This document shows, piece after piece, positions 19,725-29,336 of a DNA stretch of 64,000 nucleotides. The notes under the pieces were generated by a model. The model was given only the letters and a program-made list of their open reading frames with translations, was not told the origin of the DNA and searched no databases. The DNA lies in the NCBI GenBank assembly GCA_009885845.1, contig VFJW01000133.1:1-64000 (forward strand), given 5' to 3'. The stretch's first letter is position 1. Each line of letters starts with the position of its first letter. The stretch is from Geobacter sp. GTDB lineage: Bacteria > Desulfobacterota > Desulfuromonadia > Geobacterales > Pseudopelobacteraceae. The translations under genes were made by a program, and so were the position numbers.

Positions 19725-20618
19725 TTACACCCGTTCAATTTTTTTCTTGCCGAACAGACCGTAGGGTTTGAACATCAGAATCAGAATAAGGGCAATATAC
19801 GGGGCAACTTCCTTTGCTCCACCACCTACGAGTGGATCAATAAAACCGCCAGAAAGGTTTTCCAGAACGCCGATGATAATACCGCCCACGATGGCTCCGA
19901 GAATGCTGTCAAGACCCCCCAGGATGACAACCGGCAGCACCTTAAGTCCCATGAAGCTCAGCGACATGTCAATTCCGCCCCTGATAGTACCGAGCAGAAC
20001 TCCGCCTACTGAAGAGACTATTGCGGCAATGGCCCAGGATATTGCAAACATCTTCTTGACACTTATACCCATGGAGAGAGCAACCTGTTGGTTTGAAGCT
20101 GTTGCCCGCATGGCCACCCCAATTTTAGAGTACTTGAAAAACGAAGTCAGGATTACTACCAGAATAGAGACACAACCAATTGCATACAGATATCCCTGCG
20201 AAACCGGAATCGGACCGATCTGGACAGGGGCGCTTGGAAAAACCTCGGGAAAAGGGATCGTATCGGTGCCGTAGGCCAGTTGGATAAGTGCCTTGAGAAT
20301 GCTTGAAAGGCCGAGCGTGACCATTATGACGGAAATCAAGTGAGAGCCGATCAGAGGACGCAGGATGAGGCGCTCTATTGCCATGCCGAGAACAGCTGAA
20401 AAAAGGAATGTGATTAAAATCGCCTGCCAGAATGGCAGGTTGTATTTGGAGAGCAGGTTAAGGCAGATGTACGCACCTACCATCAGAAACTCGCCCTGAG
20501 CCAGGTTGAGGGCGCTGGTTGCCTTGTAGATTATGACAAAACCGGTTGCTACGAGAGCGTAGATGCTACCTACGACAAGACCGTTTATGATGAGCTGCAG
20601 GAGAAATGTAATGTCCAT
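19725..20618 (-). CDS. livH: Branched-chain-type ABC transporter permease LivH
   Basis: 297 residues, about eight membrane segments. Typical LivH sequences are GLVVGSIYALVATGFVIIYKA near the start, LNLAQGEFLMVGAY, and ATASNQQVALSMGISVKKMF as the coupling loop. It directly precedes livM in transcription order and follows an acyl-CoA synthetase gene. Normal length. Confidence 0.93.
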   Translation of the reverse strand: MDITFLLQLIINGLVVGSIYALVATGFVIIYKATSALNLAQGEFLMVGAYICLNLLSKYNLPFWQAILITFLFSAVLGMAIERLILRPLIGSHLISVIMVTLGLSSILKALIQLAYGTDTIPFPEVFPSAPVQIGPIPVSQGYLYAIGCVSILVVILTSFFKYSKIGVAMRATASNQQVALSMGISVKKMFAISWAIAAIVSSVGGVLLGTIRGGIDMSLSFMGLKVLPVVILGGLDSILGAIVGGIIIGVLENLSGGFIDPLVGGGAKEVAPYIALILILMFKPYGLFGKKKIERV

Positions 20619-20707
20619 GTTCTAAGTGCTCCGCCTTGGAAAGTTCGAAATTATTTCTGCATTTTTAGGGAAATAATTTGTAAACGCAGATATTCAGCTC
20701 AACGGAT

Positions 20708-22615
20708 CTAGATCGTTATTATCGAAACAGTTGTTTGTATATGTCCGGTTTTGCCATCTGGAAAGACGATGTTGGTGTCAATGTTGATCTTGTCATGACC
20801 AGCGTGAAGAGCTTCTATAAGATCACTGTAAATAGAACTCACCGCTTCACGCCTCATTTTACCGGTTCGCGTCAACTCCCCTTCATCTGCATCCAGTTCC
20901 TTGTAGATGATAGCAAATCGGGTAATCCGCGCCTGCTCGGGAAGTGTCTGGTTTACTCTGACAACCTCTCTCGTAATCAGGTCGTTAATCTCCTGTTTGG
21001 CAGTCAGATCCGCAAAAGTCATGTATGAAAGCTTGTTGTCGCCGGCCCACTTGCCAACTACCCGACTATTAATGCCGATGAGTGCAACCAGCCGGGATGA
21101 ACTCCTGCCATGTACCAGGGCTTCAGCAATGTAGGGAGAAAACCGGAGGCTGTTTTCGATGAATTGAGCGGAATATCGGGTTCCATCGGGCAGTGTTAGG
21201 ACATCGTCAATCCGGTCTATAACGGTGAGATGGCCATTGGCATCCAGATATCCGGTATCGCCGGAACGCAGCCAGCCGTCAGCGGTTAAGACCCGATCGG
21301 TAGCTTCCTTGTCGCCATAATACCCACTGAAAAGTCCGGTGCTTCTCGAAAGAATTTCGCCGCTGTCGTCAATCCTGATTTCGGTACCCGACAACGGAAG
21401 GCCTACAGTGGTGCCATTCACTCCGCCGTTCCGGTGCATACAAGTTATACCTGCGATTTCCGTCTGGCCGTAGAGCTGTTTTAAATTGACGCCGATGGCG
21501 TGAAAAAAGCGGAAAACGTCCGTCCCGAGTGAGGCCCCGCCGGTTAGGGCAGAGCGGATGTGTGAAAGGCCGAGTCGATCATTGAGTGCCCTGAAAAGCA
21601 GAATATGGGCGAAAAAACGACTTATTCTGAGGATTAGAGAGGGAGAAGATCCGGACAGTATGCAATCGGCATACTTCTCACCTATCGGCATCAGGCTATT
21701 GAACATGAACTTTTTGAACGGAGTAGAATCCATCATTCTGACCCGGACCGTGGTTGCGATCGATTCCCATACTTTGGGAGGAGAGAGCATGATGTGTGGT
21801 CCGATTTCGCGCATGTCAGTCATTGCTGTTTCTGGTTTCTCCGGAAAGTTGACCGTATATCCGACTATCAGAGGGGCTGAGATCGACATCATTTGTTCAC
21901 CGAACCAAGCCAGCGGGAGTAGCGATACATATTCGTCATCTTCATTCTTCGGGTCAGCCTCATTGAAAGCGAGGCACATGCTGATCAGGTTTTTAAAGGT
22001 AAGTATTGCACCTTTGGGTTCGCCGGTTGTTCCCGATGTCAAACAGATAATGGCAGTATCGTCACCCTTCCCGGTAGTAACAAAGGAATCAAAAAGATCC
22101 GGGTGCAATTCATGATGCGCTTTGCCGGTTTCCTGAACTTTTTCAAAGCTCGTCAGAATTTCATCACGGTACTTTCGCATGCCGCGATTCTGAATGTAGA
22201 TAACCTGGCGAAGGTCATTCAGTCGACCCCTCTGTTCAAGGAGTTTATCGACCTGTTCCTGATCTTCTGCGATGACAAATGTGGCGTCAAACTGCTGAAT
22301 TGCGTTGGCTGCCTCAAGTTGAGTGGCATCGTGATAAAAACAGATTGCGATACCACCAACAGCCTGAGCAGCAAGTTCGGCGAAGAGCAATTCCGGGCGG
22401 TTATTTCCGATAATGGCTAGCTTGTCACCTGTTTTAAAACCGAGTAAATGAAGGCCAAGCGCCAGATTGCGTACGTTTTCATAGTACTGCTGCCAACTAA
22501 AGGTCTGCCAGATGCCGAGGCCTTTTTGACGGAGTGCGACCTTGTTAACACCATATTTGTTTGCGTGTTGTTTGAGAAGTTTTGGAAAGGTTGATACGTT
22601 TATATCTATATGCAC
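20708..22615 (-). CDS. AMP-forming acyl-CoA synthetase, long-chain type
   Basis: 635 residues of the ANL family; activates a carboxylic acid with ATP and CoA. The P-loop-like A3 motif LTSGTTGEPKGAILT is at about residue 180, the A5 motif YGQTEIAG and the A7/A8 motifs RSGDTGYLDANGHLTVIDR follow; KMRREAV near the C-terminus carries the probable catalytic Lys. It lies inside the liv operon, one base from livG, an arrangement in which import and activation of an organic acid are coupled. The acid is unknown. Confidence 0.9.
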   Translation of the reverse strand: MHIDINVSTFPKLLKQHANKYGVNKVALRQKGLGIWQTFSWQQYYENVRNLALGLHLLGFKTGDKLAIIGNNRPELLFAELAAQAVGGIAICFYHDATQLEAANAIQQFDATFVIAEDQEQVDKLLEQRGRLNDLRQVIYIQNRGMRKYRDEILTSFEKVQETGKAHHELHPDLFDSFVTTGKGDDTAIICLTSGTTGEPKGAILTFKNLISMCLAFNEADPKNEDDEYVSLLPLAWFGEQMMSISAPLIVGYTVNFPEKPETAMTDMREIGPHIMLSPPKVWESIATTVRVRMMDSTPFKKFMFNSLMPIGEKYADCILSGSSPSLILRISRFFAHILLFRALNDRLGLSHIRSALTGGASLGTDVFRFFHAIGVNLKQLYGQTEIAGITCMHRNGGVNGTTVGLPLSGTEIRIDDSGEILSRSTGLFSGYYGDKEATDRVLTADGWLRSGDTGYLDANGHLTVIDRIDDVLTLPDGTRYSAQFIENSLRFSPYIAEALVHGRSSSRLVALIGINSRVVGKWAGDNKLSYMTFADLTAKQEINDLITREVVRVNQTLPEQARITRFAIIYKELDADEGELTRTGKMRREAVSSIYSDLIEALHAGHDKINIDTNIVFPDGKTGHIQTTVSIITI

Positions 22616-23392
22616 CTAGGGTTCCTCCGGGTCTTCTTCGCCAAGATAAGCCTTGATAACATGCGGGTCCTGCTGCACTTCCTCAGGAGTCCCGCCGGCG
22701 ATCTTCTTGCCGAAATCGAGCACACAGACGGTATTGGAAATATCCATAACGACCCCCATGTCATGCTCGATCATGATGATCGTGATGCCACGTGCTTCAT
22801 TAGTTTCGAGGATGAAGCGGACCATGTCCTCGGTCTCTTCATGATTCATCCCGGCCATTGGTTCATCAAGGAGAAGAAGTCTGGGCTCAAGAGCAAGAGC
22901 ACGTGCCAGTTCGACTCTTTTTTGAAAACCGTATGCAAGAGTCCCGACAATTGCTTTACGAATACTCTGTATCTCAAGAAATTCGATGATTTCTTCACAA
23001 TATTTGCGATGTCTGGTCTCTTCTGCTTGTGCCGGGCCGTAATAAAACCCTCCTGAAATCAAGCCTGAGTGTTGATGGAGATGACGTCCGATCATCAGGT
23101 TGTCGATGACACTCATTCCTTTGAACAAGGCAATATTCTGGAATGATCGAGCCATGCCCCGCTTGGTCCTTTCATACGGTGGGAGCCTTGTAACATCCTG
23201 ATTTTCATAAATTACCGTGCCTTGCTGCGGGTGGTACAGGCCGCTGATACAGTTGAGCATTGACGATTTTCCCGCTCCGTTCGGCCCGATGATAGAAAAA
23301 ACCTCACCTTGCTGGACTTCGAAGGATACTCCCGATAGGGCACGTACGCCGCCAAAATTGAGCTGGATGTCACTGCATGAAAGCTGAACCAT
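22616..23392 (-). CDS. livG: Branched-chain-type ABC transporter ATPase LivG
   Basis: 258 residues from the ATG at 23392, which has AAGGAG eight bases upstream; the longer open frame starts in the divergent promoter region. Walker [10 protein letters not shown], then QNIALFKGMSVIDNLMIGRH, Walker B LLLLDEPMAGMNHEE and the C-terminal VIKAYLGEE typical of LivG. It is the first gene of the - strand operon running livG to merR. Confidence 0.93.
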   Translation of the reverse strand: MVQLSCSDIQLNFGGVRALSGVSFEVQQGEVFSIIGPNGAGKSSMLNCISGLYHPQQGTVIYENQDVTRLPPYERTKRGMARSFQNIALFKGMSVIDNLMIGRHLHQHSGLISGGFYYGPAQAEETRHRKYCEEIIEFLEIQSIRKAIVGTLAYGFQKRVELARALALEPRLLLLDEPMAGMNHEETEDMVRFILETNEARGITIIMIEHDMGVVMDISNTVCVLDFGKKIAGGTPEEVQQDPHVIKAYLGEEDPEEP

Positions 23393-23475
23393 CGAAACAA
23401 CTCCTTGTGCTGGTGATTCTCTAGAACGACGGTATGTATAAATTTGAATCCAAATCGTCGTGAAAAAATATGTCA

Positions 23476-23485
23476 TTGACGTAAG
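23476..23485. promoter_or_regulatory. ACGTAAG box in the divergent livG/hydratase promoter region
   Basis: TTGACGTAAG at 23476-23485, 84 bases upstream of the livG start. The core ACGTAAG occurs again at 23642-23648 and 24747-24753 in front of two divergently oriented genes. Possible half-site of the MerR-type regulator encoded at the end of the livG operon. Confidence 0.4.
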
Positions 23486-23632
23486 GCCGTATAGGCCAGT
23501 TCGTCGAACCGGTTAAAGCGTTTACATGGTTGTCAATAACAGTCTGGAGAGCTTGTTGTTAACGAAATATCACTGTTAGAGTTCTGCTGTCAAACAAAAT
23601 ATTGACGATACAAAAAAATGTTTTATTTTGTG

Positions 23633-23662
23633 TTGACATAAACGTAAGCTCAACGATACATT
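23633..23662 (+). promoter_or_regulatory. Sigma-70-like promoter with overlapping operator, upstream of the first enoyl-CoA hydratase
   Basis: -35 TTGACA (23633-23638) and -10 TACATT (23657-23662) are separated by 18 bases. TTGACATAAACGTAAG (23633-23648) inside it is an imperfect inverted repeat and fits what I recall of LiuR boxes (ACGT in both halves). A wider GTTGA-N13-TCAAC repeat encloses it. Promoter placement downstream of the longest open-frame start also supports beginning the hydratase at 23713. Confidence 0.6.
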
Positions 23663-23712
23663 TTGTTTGTAATCACATAAATGCTGTCAATTTGTTGCGG
23701 GAGAAAACTGAA

Positions 23713-24525
23713 ATGAAAAAACCTGTTCTAAAAGAATCTGCACTTGAAATAGTTGGTCGTGTAGCTGTGATCACGCTTGGTCGTGATGATGTACGTAATG
23801 CCCTGACAGGCACCTGTCTTGTTGAGGATCTTCTGGATACACTTGAATGGGCAAATACCACCGAGGAAATCTCGGTACTTGTCCTGACTGGTGCGGGGTC
23901 TGCCTTCTCATCTGGTGGGAACGTGCGGGATATGGGGAAAAAAAGTGGAATATTCAGTGGATCGGTTCTGCAGATTCAGGATCAGTACCGTCGCGGTATT
24001 CAGAGGATTCCACTTGCCATGGAAGCAGCAGAAGTGCCGATTATTGCCGCAATGAACGGTCCGGCAATCGGAGCCGGGTTTGATCTTGCCTGCATGTGCG
24101 ATTTGCGACTAGCTTCACGCACAGCGGTCATGGGAGAAACTTTTCTTAATTTCGGCATTACCCCTGGCGATGGCGGAGCCTGGTTTCTTCAGCGCCTGAT
24201 CGGATATCAGCGGGCCGCAGAACTTACTTTGACGGGGAGGATTATCACAGCATCGGAAGCGCTCAACTTTGGAATTGTATTAGAAGTGACAGAACCGGAC
24301 CAGCTTCTCAACCGGGCTTTGGAACTCGCCAATCAGATTGCATCAAAACCACCTCGAGCTGTTCGTTTGACCAAGAGACTTCTCAAGCATGCTCAGCGTG
24401 GCAGTCTTTCGGACTTTCTAGATTTATGTGCCTGCTTTCAGGGAATGGCTCATCATACTGATGACCACGCTGAAGCCATTAAAGCCTTTGTTGAAAAGCG
24501 CCAAGGAATATATTCAGGCACTTGA
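23713..24525 (+). CDS. Enoyl-CoA hydratase/isomerase (crotonase family)
   Basis: 270 residues from the ATG at 23713 (MKKPVLKESAL), with GGGAG nine bases upstream. The two oxyanion-hole segments are present: AGSAFSSGGNVRDM (about residues 66-79) and GPAIGAGFDLACMCDLRLAS (split, about 112-132). The position of the second catalytic acid reads PGDGGAW, Asp where many hydratases have other residues. It is the first gene divergent from livG. A second crotonase (28478) is the better candidate for the methylglutaconyl-CoA step, so this one may serve another acyl-CoA or a beta-oxidation-like step. Confidence 0.88.
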   Translation: MKKPVLKESALEIVGRVAVITLGRDDVRNALTGTCLVEDLLDTLEWANTTEEISVLVLTGAGSAFSSGGNVRDMGKKSGIFSGSVLQIQDQYRRGIQRIPLAMEAAEVPIIAAMNGPAIGAGFDLACMCDLRLASRTAVMGETFLNFGITPGDGGAWFLQRLIGYQRAAELTLTGRIITASEALNFGIVLEVTEPDQLLNRALELANQIASKPPRAVRLTKRLLKHAQRGSLSDFLDLCACFQGMAHHTDDHAEAIKAFVEKRQGIYSGT

Positions 24526-24711
24526 ACCACCTGTTCCTTCAAGTCGTGTCGAACGAATCAACTTTGTGGAACGGGATTATATCATGTGCCAGAATCGGAA
24601 TATTGTCTGGTAAGTTGCTTAAATAACTTCATTTGTGTGTAGCTGGGACCCAATATGTTGTGATATTGCTGCAATTGTAAGTAGCTCTATTTGAAATAAT
24701 CAAAATATTGT

Positions 24712-24753
24712 TTGACAGATATTGAATCCTCTATTATGTTACCTTTACGTAAG
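24712..24753 (+). promoter_or_regulatory. Promoter and operator-like box before isovaleryl-CoA dehydrogenase
   Basis: TTGACA (24712-24717), 17-base spacer, TATGTT (24735-24740). An imperfect palindrome GTTACCT-TT-ACGTAAG (24738-24753; 5 of 7 pairs) overlaps the -10 and expected start point, a repressor-like position. It shares ACGTAAG with the boxes at 23479 and 23642. Confidence 0.6.
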
Positions 24754-24799
24754 ATGCAGCAGTATATGCGTAATGCTTGTTTTTCATGGGAGGTCGCAG

Positions 24800-25969
24800 A
24801 TGAGTTCATATCCGACATTAAATTTTGATCTGGGCGATACCGCTGATTTGTTGAGAGATACGGTTAAAGCGTTTGCCCAGGCAGAAATAGCTCCCCGTGC
24901 TGCCGATATTGATCATGAAAATCACTTTCCGATGGATCTCTGGCGCAAGATGGGAGATCTCGGGTTACATGGTATTACTGTTTCCGAAGAGTATGGCGGC
25001 GCCGGAATGACGTATCTGGAGCACGTTGTGGCCATTGAGGAAATCAGTCGGGCTTCGGCCGCAGTTGCCCTTGCGTACGGCGCACATTCAAATCTCTGTA
25101 TCAACCAGATTTATCGAAATGCCAGTGAAGAACAGAAGCAGCGTTATCTGCCCAGACTGATCAGTGGGGAGCATGTCGGTGCTCTTGCAATGAGTGAGGC
25201 CGGAGCTGGCTCGGATGTTGTGAGTATGCGCCTGAGAGCCGATCGCAAGGGGGATTTATTCATCCTGAATGGCACTAAAATGTGGATAACTAACGGTCCT
25301 CATGCCAACACACTTCTGGTATATGCAAAAACCGATGTCAACGCCGGCTCAAAAGGGATTACCGCCTTCCTGATCGAGAAGGGATTCAAAGGTTTCTCTA
25401 CCGCCCAGAAACTTGATAAACTCGGCATGAGAGGTTCAGATACCTGTGAACTGGTCTTCGAGGATTGCGAAGTGCCGGTTGAAAATGTCATGGGCAACAT
25501 CGGTGACGGAGTCAAGATACTTATGAGCGGCCTGGATTATGAACGGGCGGTTCTGGCAGCCGGGCCTATCGGTATCATGAGAGCCTGCATGGATGTTGTT
25601 ATCCCCTATATTCACGAACGAAGGCAGTTCGGGAAGGCTATCGGCGAATTCCAGTTGATGCAGGGTAAAATTGCCGATATGTACAGCACTATGAATGCCT
25701 GTCGGGCTTACGTGTACGCAGTAGCACATGCCTGCAGCGGTAAAAATGCGATCAGGAAAGATGCTGCCGGAGCAATTCTGTATGCGGCAGAAAAGGCTAC
25801 CTGGATGGCGCTTGAAGCGATCCAGATCCTGGGTGGGAACGGCTATATTAATGAATATCCGACGGGACGATTGCTGCGCGACGCGAAACTGTACGAGATC
25901 GGGGCCGGTACCAGCGAGATACGGCGGATGCTGATCGGGCGGGAACTTTTCAGTGAGACGGCGTCATAG
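24800..25969 (+). CDS. liuA: Isovaleryl-CoA dehydrogenase
   Basis: 389 residues, FAD acyl-CoA dehydrogenase; oxidises isovaleryl-CoA to 3-methylcrotonyl-CoA and passes electrons to ETF. The residue equal to the usual catalytic Glu near the C-terminus is Ala ([10 protein letters not shown]), while a Glu stands in [13 protein letters not shown] (Glu248). That swap is the hallmark of isovaleryl-CoA dehydrogenases. The start at 24800 has GGGAGG six bases upstream; the open frame extends 26 codons into the promoter. It begins the leucine/isovalerate catabolic run completed by the carboxylase, hydratase and lyase genes downstream. Confidence 0.92.
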   Translation: MSSYPTLNFDLGDTADLLRDTVKAFAQAEIAPRAADIDHENHFPMDLWRKMGDLGLHGITVSEEYGGAGMTYLEHVVAIEEISRASAAVALAYGAHSNLCINQIYRNASEEQKQRYLPRLISGEHVGALAMSEAGAGSDVVSMRLRADRKGDLFILNGTKMWITNGPHANTLLVYAKTDVNAGSKGITAFLIEKGFKGFSTAQKLDKLGMRGSDTCELVFEDCEVPVENVMGNIGDGVKILMSGLDYERAVLAAGPIGIMRACMDVVIPYIHERRQFGKAIGEFQLMQGKIADMYSTMNACRAYVYAVAHACSGKNAIRKDAAGAILYAAEKATWMALEAIQILGGNGYINEYPTGRLLRDAKLYEIGAGTSEIRRMLIGRELFSETAS

Positions 25970-26021
25970 TTTTGGATATATCTTCGTTATAGATCAGATG
26001 GTTACATGAATTGAGCTGTAT

Positions 26022-26819
26022 ATGGGCCACGCCGAAAAAACATTTTACCTTCAAGCGGCCGGGCATCGGCTGCGGGTACGAACCATCATACCGGCAGGGG
26101 GAGATCTGCAGGCATCACCGGTTCTGGTTTTTTTGCATGAGGGTCTTGGCTGTATCGAAATATGGCGCACGTTCCCGGCTATGCTTTCTCAGAAGGTAGG
26201 ACTTCCGGCTTTGATCTATGACCGTTATGGTTCCGGTGGATCTGATCCTCTTCAAGGTGTGTATAGCGGAAATCCGTTCTGCCGGGAAGCTGAAGTTGTT
26301 CTCCCGGAGATTCTATCCGCGTGCGGCATTGAAAATCCGATTTTGATCGGCCACAGCGATGGCGGCAGTATCGCCTTGCAGTACGCGTCTCGTTACCCCG
26401 GGAGTCCAACGGCAATTATCGCGGAAGCAGCGCACGTGTTTGCTGAAGAGTTGACCCTGAGCAGTATCCGTAAAGCGGTTACTGCTTTTAAAGAGGGAAG
26501 CCTGAGGGAAAAACTTGCCAGATATCATGGCGACCGGACCGATGCCATGTTTCGCAACTGGGCTGATATCTGGTTATTACCGGAAAGCCGAAAATGGAAT
26601 ATGCAGGCGTTTCTTCCAGAGATTACCTGCCCACTGTTGGTTGTTCAGGGTGAAAAGGATGAATACGGAACCATGGCTCAGGTTGATGCGATTGTCAGCG
26701 GTGTTTCCGGGCGAACGGAAAAACTGATCATACCGGATTGTGCCCATTCACCGCACATCCAGGCAACAGAGGCAACACTTGAAGGGATGGCTGCATTTAT
26801 ACGGTTATTACCCAGATAA
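26022..26819 (+). CDS. Alpha/beta hydrolase
   Basis: 265 residues with an alpha/beta-hydrolase fold: oxyanion region FLHEGLGCIEIW (about 36-47), nucleophile elbow GHSDGG (Ser at about 108), acid in GEKDEYG and His in CAHSPH near the end. No signal peptide, so cytosolic. It sits between isovaleryl-CoA dehydrogenase and the carboxyltransferase, 52 bases after the former. A CoA-ester or ester hydrolase role in the pathway is possible; the substrate is unknown. Confidence 0.85.
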   Translation: MGHAEKTFYLQAAGHRLRVRTIIPAGGDLQASPVLVFLHEGLGCIEIWRTFPAMLSQKVGLPALIYDRYGSGGSDPLQGVYSGNPFCREAEVVLPEILSACGIENPILIGHSDGGSIALQYASRYPGSPTAIIAEAAHVFAEELTLSSIRKAVTAFKEGSLREKLARYHGDRTDAMFRNWADIWLLPESRKWNMQAFLPEITCPLLVVQGEKDEYGTMAQVDAIVSGVSGRTEKLIIPDCAHSPHIQATEATLEGMAAFIRLLPR

Positions 26820-26865
26820 CGAACTGATTTCGATTTGATTTATCTCCAGGGAGTACAACGACATT

Positions 26866-28473
26866 ATGACTACCTTGAAAACAGCACTTAACGTACATTC
26901 CAAAGAATTCCGGACAAATGTTGATTCAATGGCCGCAATAGTGGCAGATCTGCGGGAGAAAGCGTCAGAAATCCGCCTCGGTGGCGACCAGCGTTCACGT
27001 GCCAAGCATCTTGAACGTGGCAAGCTTCTGCCACGGGAACGTGTCAGGCAACTGCTTGATGTCGGTGCGCCGTTTCTTGAGTTGTCCCAGTTTGCTGCCT
27101 ATAATGTGTACGGAGAAGATGTGCCGGCCGCCGGCATCATCACCGGCATCGGCCGGGTCATGGGACAGGAATGTATGATCTTTGCAAATGATGCAACAGT
27201 GAAAGGAGGTACGTATTATCCGCTTACGGTAAAAAAACATCTGCGCGCTCAGGAGATTGCGGAAGCCAACCATCTTCCCTGTATTTATCTGGTCGATTCC
27301 GGCGGAGTGTTTCTTCCCCGGCAGGAGGAGGTTTTTCCTGATCGGGATCATTTTGGCAGAATTTTTTATAATCAGGCGAATATGTCCGGCAAGGGAATTC
27401 CCCAGATTGCGGCAGTGATGGGTTCCTGTACCGCCGGCGGAGCCTATATGCCGGCGATGTCGGATGAAAGTATAATTGTCCGTCGACAAGGGACCATCTT
27501 TCTGGCTGGACCGCCGCTGGTGAAAGCCGCCATAGGTGAAGTGGTCAGCGCAGAGGATCTGGGCGGCGCTGAAGTTCACTGTCGCACTTCAGGAGTTACC
27601 GATCACTATGCGACGAATGACGGCCACGCGCTTTCAATAGCCAGAAGGATTGTGGGAAATCTCAACAGGGTCAAAAAACAGCCGCTTGCCGTTCGGGAAC
27701 CGGTTGAGCCGCTCTATGACCCCTCTGAAATACATGGCGTCATCACGACCGATACCCGCAAGCCGTACGATGTGCATGAGGTGATCGCACGAATAGTCGA
27801 CGGCTCCGAATTTGATGAATTCAAACAGCTCTACGGAACGACACTGGTGTGCGGATTTGCTCATATCTGGGGCTATCCGGTCGGTATCGTGGCAAACAAC
27901 GGCATTCTTTTCTCCGAGTCGGCCCTCAAAGGAGCCCATTTTATTGAACTTTGCAGTCAACGCGGAATTCCGCTCATATTTCTTCAGAATGTCACCGGTT
28001 TCATGGTTGGGAGCAAGTATGAAGCGGGCGGCATTGCCAAAGACGGCGCGAAAATGGTTACCGCAGTCGCCTGCGCCAATGTTCCCAAGTTTACGGTTAT
28101 TACCGGCGGCAGTTACGGAGCCGGAAATTACGGTATGTGCGGCCGCGCTTTCAGCCCCCGGTTCCTCTGGATCTGGCCCAACGCTCGGGTCTCTGTCATG
28201 GGTGGCGAGCAGGCGGCCAGCGTTCTTGCCACAGTAAAACGGGACGGTATGGAGGCCAGGGGAGAAACCTGGAGCGCAGAAGAGGAAGAGCTGTTCAGAA
28301 AACCGGTTCGTGACATGTATGAACACCAGGGGCATCCCTACTATGCCAGCGCACGGCTGTGGGATGATGGCATCATCGATCCGGCCGATACCCGCATGGT
28401 GCTTGGACTGGGTATTTCGGCAACAATGAACGCGCCCGTAGGAAAAACTAAATTCGGCATATTCAGGATGTGA
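26866..28473 (+). CDS. liuB: Methylcrotonyl-CoA carboxylase, carboxyltransferase (beta) subunit
   Basis: 535 residues, the standard size of MCC beta. Transfers CO2 from carboxybiotin to 3-methylcrotonyl-CoA. It has the N-terminal acyl-CoA site region ([46 protein letters not shown]) and the C-terminal carboxybiotin region ([29 protein letters not shown]). CAGGGAG precedes the ATG. Propionyl-CoA carboxylase is the main alternative; context and sequence favour MCC. Confidence 0.92.
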   Translation: MTTLKTALNVHSKEFRTNVDSMAAIVADLREKASEIRLGGDQRSRAKHLERGKLLPRERVRQLLDVGAPFLELSQFAAYNVYGEDVPAAGIITGIGRVMGQECMIFANDATVKGGTYYPLTVKKHLRAQEIAEANHLPCIYLVDSGGVFLPRQEEVFPDRDHFGRIFYNQANMSGKGIPQIAAVMGSCTAGGAYMPAMSDESIIVRRQGTIFLAGPPLVKAAIGEVVSAEDLGGAEVHCRTSGVTDHYATNDGHALSIARRIVGNLNRVKKQPLAVREPVEPLYDPSEIHGVITTDTRKPYDVHEVIARIVDGSEFDEFKQLYGTTLVCGFAHIWGYPVGIVANNGILFSESALKGAHFIELCSQRGIPLIFLQNVTGFMVGSKYEAGGIAKDGAKMVTAVACANVPKFTVITGGSYGAGNYGMCGRAFSPRFLWIWPNARVSVMGGEQAASVLATVKRDGMEARGETWSAEEEELFRKPVRDMYEHQGHPYYASARLWDDGIIDPADTRMVLGLGISATMNAPVGKTKFGIFRM

Positions 28474-28477
28474 TCCA

Positions 28478-29269
28478 ATGAACGACGCTGTTATTCTTAC
28501 CGGTATTGATTCAGCTGGCAGGGCAATAGTAACCATGAACCGCCCCGAACTGCACAACGCCTTTAACGAGAATCTTGTTGCCTCCTTGACTGAATCGTTG
28601 CGGCAGCTTGATGACGATCCTGCGGTGCGTCTGGTTATTCTTGCCGCAAACGGGAAAAGCTTTTCCGCCGGCGCTGATCTGAATGATATGCGGCGGATGG
28701 CCGACAATTCCCGTGAACAAAATCTGGCCGATGCCAAAGGGATTGCCGAGTTGATGCGGACTCTCAACACCCTCACCAAGCCAACTGTGGCACTGGTGCA
28801 AGGTGCGGCCTACGGGGGCGGAGTCGGTCTGACAGCCTGTTGTGATATCGCTATTGCCACTGCTCGGGCAACATTCTGTGTGTCCGAGGTCAAACTCGGG
28901 CTTATACCGGCGGTTATCTCTCCTTATGTGATTGCTGCAATCGGTCCCCGTGCGGCGCGGCGCTATTTTCAGACGGCGGAAATAATATCGGCGGTTGAGG
29001 CACACCGGATCTGCCTTGTTCATGAGGTGGTTGCCGACGATTCTGAACTTGCCGCCGCCGCCGACCGGATTACGATCCAACTCCTGAAAAACGGTCCGAG
29101 CGCTATGGTTGCTGCCAAAAAACTAATTACAACGATTACCGGACGGCTCGTGGATGACGCACTTATCGCCAATACGGCCGGACTGATGGCCGATCGGCGT
29201 GCCTCCTCTGAATGCCGCGAGGGTCTCTCCGCTTTTCTGGAAAAGCGGAAGCCTTACTGGCAGAAGTGA
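28478..29269 (+). CDS. liuC: Methylglutaconyl-CoA hydratase (crotonase family)
   Basis: 263 residues. Oxyanion-hole segments NGKSFSAGADLNDMRRMA (split, about 57-74) and GAAYGGGVGLTACCDIAIAT (about 107-126) are clear, with LGLIPAVISPYVIAAIG typical of the methylglutaconyl-CoA hydratase group (AUH/LiuC). It lies four bases after liuB and before liuD, the usual liuB-C-D order. Converts 3-methylglutaconyl-CoA to HMG-CoA. Confidence 0.9.
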   Translation: MNDAVILTGIDSAGRAIVTMNRPELHNAFNENLVASLTESLRQLDDDPAVRLVILAANGKSFSAGADLNDMRRMADNSREQNLADAKGIAELMRTLNTLTKPTVALVQGAAYGGGVGLTACCDIAIATARATFCVSEVKLGLIPAVISPYVIAAIGPRAARRYFQTAEIISAVEAHRICLVHEVVADDSELAAAADRITIQLLKNGPSAMVAAKKLITTITGRLVDDALIANTAGLMADRRASSECREGLSAFLEKRKPYWQK

Positions 29270-29336
29270 TTTTGACGCACATAAGTGAATCGATCTGAAC
29301 GGACTACTTTGATATAAAAGCAAAGGACACATAACT

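Noticed and set aside
23530-23560. A - strand promoter for livG using TTGACA at 23536-23531
   Set aside because: No acceptable -10 hexamer lies 16-18 bases downstream, so I did not list it.
27634-28779. A 381-residue frame opposite the methylcrotonyl-CoA carboxylase beta gene
   Set aside because: It mirrors the high-GC coding strand, has no family motifs, and the + strand gene is unmistakable.
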